Shown in pieces: positions 1-9,654 of a stretch of 40,000 nt of DNA. Every line of letters begins with the position of its first letter. Within the stretch, counting starts at the first letter, position 1. Where the stretch lies: the NCBI RefSeq assembly GCF_000091045.1, contig NC_006684.1, positions 1,571,581-1,611,580 of the forward strand. Direction: 5' to 3'. Made by a program: the position numbers and the translations under genes. The notes beneath the pieces are model-generated. The model was not told the DNA's origin, did no database searches, and was given only the letters and a program-made list of their open reading frames with translations. This DNA is from Cryptococcus deneoformans JEC21 (taxonomy: Eukaryota; Basidiomycota; Tremellomycetes; Tremellales; Cryptococcaceae).

Positions 1-80
1 AGCCACTGCTCAACAATTATCAATATTGATTATATTAATCACATCAACTCAAACGTATAATTCAGTCAACAACTTATAAA

Positions 81-440
81 ATGGTATGCCTTGTGTCGTT
101 GCTTGCCGTCCGTCAGCCTGTCAAGATGCCGCAAGCTAACTTATACCAACAGGGTCTTTGTCACTCTCGAAAGGCACACCCACCTCCACACGGCGGCTAT
201 GGCGGTGGTTATAACCAACAACCTATGGGTATGGGTATGGGCGGCGGTCCCGGTGGTGGAGGATTTGGTGGACCTGGAGGACATCATGGAGGGCGTCCTG
301 GCGGCGGTGGTGGATTCGGTGGGCCCGGAGGTGGTGGTGGATTCGGTGGGCCGGGAGGTGGTGGTGGGTACGGTGGGCCTGGTGGCGGTGGAGGCTTTGG
401 CGGACCAGGAGGTGGTGGTGGTGGTGGTGGACGATGGTAA
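81..440 (+). CDS. Small Gly-rich protein with N-terminal MGLCHS acylation signal (family member 1)
   Basis: Exons 81-83 and 153-440; 96 aa. The first coding exon is only the ATG (strong context, AAA before it). The 69-nt intron (84-152) starts GTATGC, has a GCTAAC branch site at 135-140 and ends ACCAACAG. Splicing gives MGLCHSRKAHPPPHGG, followed by PMGMGMG and long runs of GGGGFGGPGG, ending GGRW. Gly2 with Ser6 and basic residues at 7-8 fits the N-myristoyltransferase consensus, and Cys4 fits a palmitoylation site, so a membrane-tethered, disordered Gly-rich tail is inferred. The splice model is supported by two relatives in this window with the same arrangement (745-1095 and 6727-7046). 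The unspliced frame is also open (119 aa, no acylation signal). Cellular role unknown; I recognise no named family. Confidence 0.75.
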   Translation: MVCLVSLLAVRQPVKMPQANLYQQGLCHSRKAHPPPHGGYGGGYNQQPMGMGMGGGPGGGGFGGPGGHHGGRPGGGGGFGGPGGGGGFGGPGGGGGYGGPGGGGGFGGPGGGGGGGGRW

Positions 441-744
441 ACAGGAATTGGTACTATAATGGGATGACGCAGTTTGCTACTCTGTGAACATTTACCAATC
501 CAGTGGATGTTTGATATCTTTTGACTGTTATTGATAAATGGCCTACCAAACTCGGACATGGACCTGGAAGACAGTTCGACGTCTACATATCATTGGCCGA
601 AACATCCTACTGTATGAGATGTTTGCGTTCTCCAAATTGTGACATGGTTAGGCATTCTACGTATACTATCTTAGGCGAAACATCCTATTATACACATTCC
701 ACATGTCGGCCGAGGGAGCTCGTGAAGCTTTCATCAATTCTCAA
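441..744. other. Convergent intergenic region between two related Gly-rich genes
   Basis: The stops of the two small Gly-rich genes face each other across about 300 bases. I see no further gene. A 12-base word, CGAAACATCCTA, occurs twice (598-609 and 676-687). Both 3' UTRs must lie here. Confidence 0.5.
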
Positions 745-1095
745 TCAACGTCTCCTTCCCCCCCCACTTCTCCCACCCGGTCTCCCGTACCCCCCTCCAC
801 CTCCAGGACGTCCTCCTGGCCCACCATACCCAGGACCCCCATAACCAGGTCCAAAACCACCATGATGACGCCTTGGAGCTTGGTTGACCACGACCACACG
901 TGGTGGCATCCCGAATCCTGGACGGCCCATACCCATACCCATCCCCATACCCATTCCCATTCCCATAGGGCGGACGAGGGCAGGTCCACCACCCGCGACG
1001 ATGACAGGTTGGTGGCGACGGGAGACGCAGAGACCCTGATCAAGTTTGGTAGTTAATGGATCATTGGCGGAGTGAATAGTTTTTGGACTTGCCAT
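745..1095 (-). CDS. Small Gly-rich protein with N-terminal MGLCVS acylation signal (family member 2)
   Basis: Exons 1095-1093 and 1035-745; 97 aa. The first coding exon is again just ATG. The donor is GCAAGT, so this is a GC-AG intron (1092-1036, 57 nt) ending TTGATCAG. The product begins MGLCVSRRHQP, an excellent myristoylation motif (G2, S6, R7, R8) with Cys4 for palmitoylation. A seven-copy Met-Gly run (encoded by a hexamer-rich stretch at 925-966), a short hydrophobic PRVVVVNQAP patch and a GYGGPGG-rich tail ending GGGRRR follow. The shared PMGMGMG block and nearly identical length (96 and 97 aa) mark it as an inverted duplicate of the gene at 81-440. Retaining the intron leaves an open 116-aa frame starting MASPKT, so unspliced RNA would encode a non-acylated form. 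Function unknown. Confidence 0.7.
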   Translation of the reverse strand: MASPKTIHSANDPLTTKLDQGLCVSRRHQPVIVAGGGPALVRPMGMGMGMGMGMGMGRPGFGMPPRVVVVNQAPRRHHGGFGPGYGGPGYGGPGGRPGGGGGYGRPGGRSGGGRRR

Positions 1096-1790
1096 TTCGA
1101 GCGCTGGGATAGATGTGGCTTTCTTTCCAGGTTTGTGTGGAAGATTCTATTAATCTGAGGCTTATGCGTTGCGGAGTTGTGCTATGATTGTTGTGTTGAA
1201 AAGCACGATTGACGGACGGAGGATGTTCACAAACAACAGATAAAAAAGTCAAAAGAAAATAACGGATTAGAGTATAAGCAAAAAGTTGATCCATGACGAG
1301 AAAATATGGATATATATCTTTCTCATGGTGCTGAACGTCTTAAAATTAACTGCTGGATTGATGGTAGCCACAACACTACTGAGTGGAAGCAAAAAGTCGT
1401 GGGAAATGGGGAGCATAGAGTTTGGGATCTGCGACTTGTTATCTCCGCATATTAAGCCTATTATCGCTTGTTATGTCAGATTACGCAGGGCGACAAGAGA
1501 GAAACGTCGTACTCCTTGCCGAGCGATGACGCCCAGACAGTTCCCCAATTGGGGCTGGTGGTCTTTGGCTGAATGAGAAGATTGTTCATATTACTTCAGC
1601 CAGCAAAATGGCGTGCTACCACATCGTATATCCTTCTGAAACAAGATAAGACTGTGATTATTGTTACACCATCGATCCGTCTTCAACAATGAAAAAGAGA
1701 GGGGTTGCTTATTGGTCTTTCGCACCACGTACTAACTAAGGAAAGGCGGACGGAATATGTTAAATGACTGGACGGCGGAACCAAATAACT

Positions 1791-1944
1791 TTACAAGTAC
1801 GTAAGAACAGCAACAATGATCAACAGCAAAGCGATAGCCAGCCCTGTTTCAACAACAACCACAAGCAATGCAGGGAATCTCCTGACTGTGCGCGTATGCC
1901 TCTGCAGGCGGTACCGGACGAATAACAGTTGTTGTCTCAGTCAT
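1791..1944 (-). CDS. Candidate small single-membrane-span protein (doubtful)
   Basis: An ATG at 1944-1942 opens a frame reading MTETTTVIRPVPPAEAYAH. The frame closes quickly at a TGA, but the next frame over encodes GLAIALLLIIVAVLTYL and then a stop (1793-1791), a convincing transmembrane segment. A 43-nt intron with a GTCAGG donor and an AAACAG acceptor would join them into a 36-aa tail-anchored peptide. Equally possible are a frameshifted remnant or chance. The intron is at the short limit for this organism and lacks a clear branch site. Confidence 0.25.
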
Positions 1945-2204
1945 CTTGCTTAAAATAAGCAAGACCTAGAGGTTTTTCTTCAACTTATTATCTCCTCCGT
2001 TCTTCGCGCCTTGCACCGTCTATGCGCTCCGATCCATAGTAGTAGGTAAGCTCTACCGGGGGGATGAAAGTACTAGCTAACAATCGATGTGACAGCGATA
2101 GAACAGAGGTTCTGTTGTTGCTTCACTCACCATGCAACGCGCTTCAACCATTAACTTCTTCGACATTCTTGCACATCTTCTGGGAATACTATTATTATCT
2201 GTCC

Positions 2205-2708
2205 TTACCCATACTCTATCGGAGCATCCTTCTTATCCACAAGCTCCTTTATGGGTTCGTGTGTAATCAACGCCCATACTTCTACGGTTGTACTTTCGCC
2301 AGAGATACAGCTCATCAAGTACACAAGGAGGAGACGAAGTCCGCTGACCTTGCAGTATGGGAGTGACCTGATGGTTTGCAGCCCTAGAACGCCATAATTG
2401 ATAGGACAGAGATGACGACAATGCTCTAGGAGCTTGTTTTCTTTGTAAATCCTACGACGACCGAAACAAGGATAATATGGATCATCTTCCAAGCGGATAG
2501 AATAGGGCCGATGTTTAGACCCAAATTGATGCTTGGAAAGGTAAGGGACTTCCCTGTTGGTTGCGGATTGTATGGAGGATACCATTAAGGAAGAGATCAA
2601 ACGCCAGATCTCTATAAGGGTACGTTTTGTGGTAAGACGTCCTGCCAAAAATGGAAACTGGATGTTTAAAAGACGGTAAGTGAGCGCTAAGAAAGGCTCG
2701 TATGGCAT
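2205..2708 (-). CDS. Unassigned 167-codon open frame
   Basis: An uninterrupted minus-strand frame of 167 codons in an otherwise gene-poor stretch. The translation has ordinary amino-acid composition with several Cys and Arg residues but no motif, repeat or membrane segment that I recognise. It has no clear neighbour relationship and no obvious introns, unlike every confirmed multi-exon gene here. It may be chance, a decayed gene, or one exon of a gene I cannot assemble. Confidence 0.2.
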   Translation of the reverse strand: MPYEPFLALTYRLLNIQFPFLAGRLTTKRTLIEIWRLISSLMVSSIQSATNREVPYLSKHQFGSKHRPYSIRLEDDPYYPCFGRRRIYKENKLLEHCRHLCPINYGVLGLQTIRSLPYCKVSGLRLLLVYLMSCISGESTTVEVWALITHEPIKELVDKKDAPIEYG

Positions 2709-3148
2709 GTGTGTGGCGGACCCGATGAAATCCTCATTACATTACTCATACCTCTCAACATGCAATGGATCGAATTATTAAGACCGGATAATGAGCCGCG
2801 CTGATCGATTACACTCAACAATGATAAACTTGAATGAATCTCTATCTATCTCATTATGGCGTTGAACGTTTTCTCGTCGAATTTCATTAGCATTCATTCC
2901 CGTCTGTTAATCAACATGGTTTCGACATGCGTGTCAAACAGTCACTTTATTCATGCTTTGGTTATCGTATGCCCGTCACTCAAGATATCATTACGTAATA
3001 ATGACCCTTCCTGTCGATGCTGCTGCCAACGCGACGAGAGGCTGCATCTATCGCTGTACTTTGTGGTTCAAGCCGAACTTGACAACTCTTTCATTCTTTT
3101 CTGCTCTCCCACAGTCCCAAAAAGACTCTAGGAAGAGCGCTCTCCACG

Positions 3149-4388
3149 ATGCGCTTTACATCGCTTCTCGCCGCTGTCCCTTTTCTCTCGTTGGTCGCCC
3201 TCGCAGCAGACCCGGCTCACTGGTCAAAACTCGCTGCCAAATCTCGTGACGGTGTCATCAAGCTTGACTCCAAGACCTACGATGATATCCTCGCTCTCGA
3301 TAGGGAGTACAGTGTCACTGTATTGCTTACGGCTATCCCTGCTCAATACAAATGTCAACCATGCCAGTGCGTACAACACCCATCGTCCATCTTTTCTGGT
3401 CTGCGTCTTTCCGCAGTCTAGAAAATACCGACCCTTTTTCCCTTGAACATCGAAGTGTGCCGGAGCTGACGAAAGGATTTGACTAATTTTTACACTTGCA
3501 GAGTGTTTGACCCGTCATACAGCCAGGTAGCCGATAGCTGGGCACGTCTTCCTAAATCCCAACGAGATCAACATTTCTTCGCCAGGCTGGACTTTGCAGA
3601 TGGCCAGGCCATTTACAACCAGTTGGGTTTGACCTCTGCGCCTACGGTCATGTACCACCCTCCATTGGCCGGGCCTAGGAGGAACAACAAACTTTCCGTC
3701 ATCAATTATGATTTGAACAGAAAGTGAGCTCGGAAAGATTACCTTACAAGCCTTGCTAACATCTAACACCGTAGTGGTCTGTCTGCCCCTCCTTTGCACT
3801 CTTGGGTTTCCGGTCTTACTCCCTCGCCTTTCGAGCTTCACACTCCTCTCAACCCTTGGCCCTTCATCTTCGTCCCCCTCTCCCTCATCGCTATCGGCGT
3901 CTCCGCTTACTCTTTGCGCTCCATCCTCGTTCCACTCATCCAATCCCGCATTGTGTGGGGCACCGCCTCGATCATCTTGATCTTGACTTTTACAAGTGGT
4001 TATATGTGGAATAAGATTAAAAATGCGCCTTATATTGCTGCAGGAAGGGATGGGAAGGTCCAGTGGATTGCGGCGGGGTATCAAAATCAGTTGGGATTGG
4101 AATCTCAGGTTGTGGGTGCGATCTGTAAGTTTTAACCGCTTCTATGGTTTTCTTTCATTTCCATTCCGCGTACTTGTCTTGTCATTGCTGATACATGTTT
4201 GTTATGCAGACGGTCTCCTTGCATTCTCCATCGTCGCGCTCTCTGTCCTTGTCCCTGCTCAGACATCTGCCGTCAAGCAGCGTGTCGGGGTCTATCTGTG
4301 GCTCGGTATGCTCGTTATAGTGTTCAGCTTACTGATGAAGTTGTTCAAGATGAAGAATGGCGGTTACCCCTTCTCTTTGCTTTTCTAA
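3149..4388 (+). CDS. OST3: Oligosaccharyltransferase thioredoxin-like subunit (Ost3/Ost6 family)
   Basis: Exons 3149-3366, 3502-3723, 3775-4124, 4210-4388; 322 aa. A signal peptide (residues 1 to about 20) leads into a luminal thioredoxin-like domain with the redox motif CQPC at 69-72. Four hydrophobic spans follow in the C-terminal half, the order typical of Ost3/Ost6 and mammalian TUSC3/MAGT1. These subunits sit in the ER oligosaccharyltransferase complex. They form transient mixed disulfides with substrate proteins, which slows folding near acceptor asparagines. All three introns are GT-AG with frame-consistent joins; the first begins just after the CxxC. Ost3 and Ost6 cannot be separated from sequence alone. 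The dolichol kinase at 12642-16267 acts earlier in the same N-glycosylation pathway but is not adjacent. Confidence 0.92.
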
Positions 4389-4538
4389 AATTGAGCTGGA
4401 GAAGATGTATAGGCGTGTAGATTTTGAAGTCTTTGAAAAAATGCATAGAATGCGTCTGTTTCCATAAATGATGAGATAAGGTCGAAGAAACGAAGAAAAT
4501 AGAATTGTTAACATGCGAAGCAGCGACTGACAGAACAA

Positions 4539-6179
4539 CTACGCCTCGTCATTTTTAGCCTTCTTCGCCGCTGGCTCTTCACCTCCTTCTGCTGCTCTTT
4601 TCTCTACAACCGGAGCGGACACTGGAGCCGGAGCCACAGGCGTCGCCTTGGGCTTCTTCTTCTTCACCATACTCGTCAAATCATTTACCGGCCCGCTCTC
4701 CACCTTGTTGCTCCCACTTCCGCTTGCTTCCTCTGTTTGACCCATCAAATGCGAGATACTCTCATGTATCAAATCTTCCGCAGGCGGAGCCGCTTTAAGC
4801 TCTTCAATCTTGGCTTGCAAGTCGCCCATCAACGCTTCTACATCCTTCATCTCGGCTTCCTTTTCTTTTGGTGTCATTTTCTTGATTGCTTCGGACCATG
4901 TGGATTCGTCAGAGGAGAGAAGTTCTTCTTTCCGGCGGACGAGGGAAGAGAGTGCGGATTCAACATGGGTGAGCGCAGAAGTGCGAGATTGGGGTGAAGG
5001 AGTAAATTCGAGAGCGGTGGCGAGTTGGTAATGCGCAGAAGCGAGGTCCCGGAAGGAAGGAGGCATGATGGTGTTTTGGATGTCGACAGCGGCTGTAAAG
5101 TCTTGTACCGCTTGAGGGAAGTTTTCTATTTTTCCATAACCCACCGAGGGGAACAAAATTTGAGTCAGCCAGAGTTCCAGTTCCAAGTTGAAAGTTTTAG
5201 ACAGGCAATATGTCCCGCTTCGCTGATATGAACGAACAAAAAAACCAACCACGTACCAGTCTCACAGCTAACATTACCCAAGGCCAAGTAACAGTCTGAC
5301 AACAACATTCGTTCTTTATTCCCTTCACCCTCTTTCAAACCGTCGACAATCTTTTGGTATATCGTCCGTGCGACATCGAGAACTTCCCAGGCGGCGTTAT
5401 AGTCATCTTCAAGTTCCTCCATCTCATCGCCTTCGGCAGCATCGGTACCAAGTGCTGGGGCAGGAGCGGAGGATGAAGAAGCTTGGGGCTCGGACTCAGG
5501 TTCAGGCTCGGGCTCGTCGGCTGCACCTTCGTCGTCTGATGGGGCGTCGCCTGAAAAGACAAAGTTGGGATTGTTCGGTTCAGCCGGCACATCTAGGTTT
5601 TTTGCATGTATTAGCTTCTGATGATCGTCCATTTTACCAATGTACAAGTCCTGGGGATTTCCAACCAGTGCGTTCTTCTTGCGATGGAAGAAATGGCTTA
5701 CCGTCTTCCTGCCTAACAGGTTCTTCTCTGCCCATCACACCTGCCTGGCTTGAAGCGAGGTCATAAAGGGCTTTACCGTACGCTAAAAGAAGAGGTGCCA
5801 TTTCCGGATCGGCATCGCCTACGAGCAGTCGCCTGTTGGCAATATACACCGTAATTACACAAGATTCATCAGCATCAATCAACCGCCGTGAAAGAGTGAG
5901 TGTGTGGAGGAAGGTGAGAGAAGCGTACATTCGATCAAGAGCAGTAGCGTAACGGTCTACACCTTGTTCCCACTGATGGAGAGCAACAGCTTTTTTACCT
6001 TCCGCGACGAGTTTTTCAACCTCAGCCCGGATCGCTTGGGGGTCGATGGAGGAGGAAGAAGAGGGAGCAGGCGCGTCGGCGGGTTTGGGAGAGGAGGGGT
6101 CAGACCTGGAGATTTTGGAATGAGGTTTTTGTTAGCGTTGAAAATGAAATAGTACGGGATAGGGTTGGGGCGCTTACAT
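4539..6179 (-). CDS. NASP/Sim3/Hif1-type SHNi-TPR histone chaperone with a split start codon
   Basis: Exons 6179-6178, 6105-5929, 5832-5702, 5592-5257, 5125-4539; 410 aa. The first coding exon contributes only the A and T of the start codon (context CAAG before it). A 72-nt GT-AG intron (6177-6106) then separates them from the G, giving MSDPSSPKPAD. The protein has the SHNi-TPR order: a TPR helix pair near ALDRMRLLVGDADPEMAPLL, a long Asp/Glu-rich insertion (about residues 113-160), the conserved join CETENFPQAVQDF, a long helical segment, and a basic C-terminus with KKKKPKATP and KKAKNDEA as probable nuclear signals. Members bind H3-H4 or CENP-A-type histones and deliver them to chromatin. 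No other ATG precedes the first TPR, which supports the unusual start. Confidence 0.88.
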
Positions 6180-6726
6180 CTTGAGTGGATGGGATATCGT
6201 AAATGGCAAGTAACAGAAAAGGAGCAAGGATGGATGGAAAAAGGTGTAAGAGACTTGCAGATGTATCGGTGCAACTCATATGGGATTTTTACGCGTCGGA
6301 ACCCTGGATTTCGCGTCTGAGAAGAAGCGGTGACCTCCACTTACGAGCTGAACGAATGAACGGACACTAACTGGAAGGATGGATGGAACTTGAATTTGGA
6401 ACTCTGACTACAGATATTTATAGTAGTTCGTTATAGATGAAACTATTTTGTCTGATCATAGGAAAGACAGCCGACATAGTGGTGTGACAGACTAAAACGC
6501 GTGACCAGAACCAGGGAGGAAGAGAACCCCACCCGATGAAAAGAAGGTTAAGGACGGTGAACTTGTCGCAGTGTTTACTCTTACTCTAGGAGGAGCAAAT
6601 ATAATGCTCAACGAAATGGGCCAAAATTGCTCATGGATAAAAGGCAAACGTACATATAAAAAACAAGGTCAACACTACACAAGTTCTATATAGATGGTCA
6701 TTTACCACTTGGTCCCATCATGATGA
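6180..6726. other. Intergenic region upstream of the histone chaperone gene
   Basis: It holds the 5' leader and promoter of the minus-strand chaperone gene and the 3' end of the minus-strand small gene at 6727-7046. No ORF, RNA gene or repeat of note is visible. Confidence 0.5.
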
Positions 6727-7046
6727 TCATCTTCTTCCACCGAATCCCCCCTGGGCAGCACCACCATCCTTCGGTGACCCAAATTTCCTTAATAAAGAAG
6801 AAGGAGAAAGGGGAGATTTATTCTGCCTGTCTGCACCGTCGCCGCTGGTAGCGTGTCGTCGAGGAGGTGGCGGTGGGATAGGAGGCAACACGAATGGACG
6901 ATGGCGGATAGGTCCGTTAGGCGGTGGATGACGGGAACGGGGTTGGGGATGGGCTTGTTGAGAATGGCAGACTCCCTGTAAAATTGAAAATGAGCTTTGA
7001 CATGTTTGGGGAACTGAGGCAATTCGAAGAGTTGCGGGCTTACCAT
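6727..7046 (-). CDS. Small Pro-rich protein with N-terminal MGVCHS acylation signal (family member 3)
   Basis: Exons 7046-7044 and 6975-6727; 83 aa. The ATG stands alone as the first coding exon, followed by a GTAAGC...TTTACAG intron of 68 nt. The product starts MGVCHSQQAHPQPRSRHP, matching family member 1 (MGLCHSRKAHPPP) position by position through the HP. Gly2, Cys4 and Ser6 again fit N-myristoylation plus palmitoylation. The body is Pro/Arg-rich (PPIPPPPPRR) rather than Gly-rich, but the end GGFGGRR recalls the other two members. Here the intron is not a multiple of three, so retention shifts frame. It is about 5.6 kb from the inverted pair, separated by two housekeeping genes, so the family is loosely clustered. 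Function unknown. Confidence 0.72.
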
Positions 7047-8358
<1,312 letters not shown>

Positions 8359-8780
8359 AACTCGGGTGATGAAAATTACGACGAAAATCAGAACGAAAAA
8401 TTAGGATGAAAAAAGACGATAGGGCTTGCTTGGATACATTTGATTGGCACGGGATAGGTATGTGAAGGCTGGGGATTATTGTGAAATGTGGTTGGAGGTT
8501 TGGGGGCTTTGGAGGGCAATCTTTGTCTTTTTTGGGGTGGTGTGAGCGTGGTTACAATTTAGTGTCCTTGGGGTTCTTGGGATTATGTGCGTGGGTTCTT
8601 GGAGCGAAGCGGGTTATAGTAGCCAATATGTAACGCAGAATACATTCTTACCAACCTTTTTCATATCGCTCCAAGTATCATTAAAGTGATCGTTGACCCA
8701 AAGCGACACCTGCTTCCATTAACCATACTATACTCTTTTCAAAGGACACAGTCAACATTAAACCAAATGAGTTTTCACAT
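8359..8780. other. Convergent intergenic region
   Basis: This is the 3' space between BNA1 (plus) and the mitochondrial coiled-coil gene (minus). Low-complexity G/T-rich then pyrimidine-rich sequence; no feature assigned. Confidence 0.5.
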
Positions 8781-9431
8781 TTATAATAGCCTCGGCTGCT
8801 CTTCCTCTTTCTCATCTTCGTCCTCACCTACAACGCCCACTCTTTGCAACACCCTTTCCACCACAAGCGGCAACATCCTTTCCCTCTCTCTCTTTTCTCT
8901 TATCCTCATCTTCTTCTGCTCTAGCCTCAACTGGGCGAGCTGCGTTTCTAGCAAAGCGATATGGGCTTCGGATTCGGCGAGGGATTTGGAGTGGGAGAGG
9001 TAAGTACGAAGGAGGGAGAGGGAGAGGAAGATGGTGGTGGAGATGACGAATATGGGGACCATTGCTGTTTTACGTATTCAACGAGTACAATAGATTATTT
9101 GAAGCGGGGTTAAAGGGAAGACCCGGACGTTAGCGAAATGGGATCAAGACACATGTGGACTATAACAACCGGCCATGGGTAACGTACCAGGAACGATCTC
9201 GCGATACCAGTACGCATGACGATTAGGTTTCTTCCCACTTCCGCTTTGAGAAGATCCCGATCCCGAACCAGAAGCAGAACTAAAAGTAGAACCTATTCGA
9301 CCGTGGCTGGTGGTAGAGGTGTTCGGCCGGGTCCGGGGGATGGAGGTGTGTAGTGATCTGGCAAAGGGTTGGCGGTGGGGTGCCGGGAGTGTCCTGGGGA
9401 AACGGAGGAGGGTGTAGGGCCTGGAGGACAT
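8781..9431 (-). CDS. Predicted mitochondrial single-span coiled-coil membrane protein
   Basis: Exons 9431-9188 and 9064-8781; 175 aa. The N-terminus (MSSRPYTLLRFPRTLPAPHR) is rich in Arg and Ser with no acidic residues, a good mitochondrial presequence. A Ser/Gly linker leads to KKPNRHAYWYREIVP, then one membrane span (about residues 84-100), then a charged helix with heptad-like spacing (LAESEAHIALLETQLAQLRLE) and an acidic end. The intron join (GTACGT donor, AAAACAG acceptor) fuses WYREIVPA to MVPIFVISTT in frame. That shows the 93-codon downstream frame is not a separate gene. I do not recognise the family; an inner-membrane assembly or scaffold role is only a guess. It diverges from the prolyl-tRNA synthetase gene. 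Confidence 0.7.
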
Positions 9432-9654
9432 GTTTGCGGTTTTGTTTTTCCCTTTTCCTTGGAGGCTAGAGGGGAGAAAGTTGGACAGAAGAATTGCCGA
9501 GCGACGGAGTCGGCGTGGTCGGAGATGGATGGGTGAGACGTGAGAGGCTTATCGTGATTACGTAACACTGATCGATCCCAAAAAGGTCTACAAACGAAAA
9601 GTGTCAGTCTCTCTTGTTTTCCACTTTTTTTTCTTCTACGGCCCCGACAGATTC
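9432..9654. promoter_or_regulatory. Bidirectional promoter, mitochondrial protein / prolyl-tRNA synthetase
   Basis: Only 223 bases separate the two divergent start codons, so the promoters must overlap. No specific element can be named. Confidence 0.45.

Larger units (their letters stand above)
1096..3148. other. Gene-poor 2-kb stretch
   Basis: It lies between the start of the second Gly-rich gene (minus) and the start of the OST3 homologue (plus), so it holds both promoters. Within it I can point only to two weak candidates, a possible membrane micropeptide (1791-1944, minus) and a 167-codon unassigned ORF (2205-2708, minus). No transposon terminal repeats, RNA gene or recognised protein family was seen. 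Confidence 0.5.

Noticed and set aside
284..559. Pro-rich open frame on the minus strand across the first Gly-rich gene
   Set aside because: It is the antisense of GGN codons; repetitive GC-rich coding DNA automatically opens a CCN frame opposite. No intron logic or conserved start.
598..687. Repeated word CGAAACATCCTA between the convergent Gly-rich genes
   Set aside because: Only two copies of 12 bases in shared 3' UTR space; could be a trace of the duplication but too little to interpret.
8781..9062. A free-standing 93-aa membrane protein
   Set aside because: Its ATG lies just inside exon 2; the upstream exon (9431-9188) joins in frame and supplies the presequence and the WYREIVP block.
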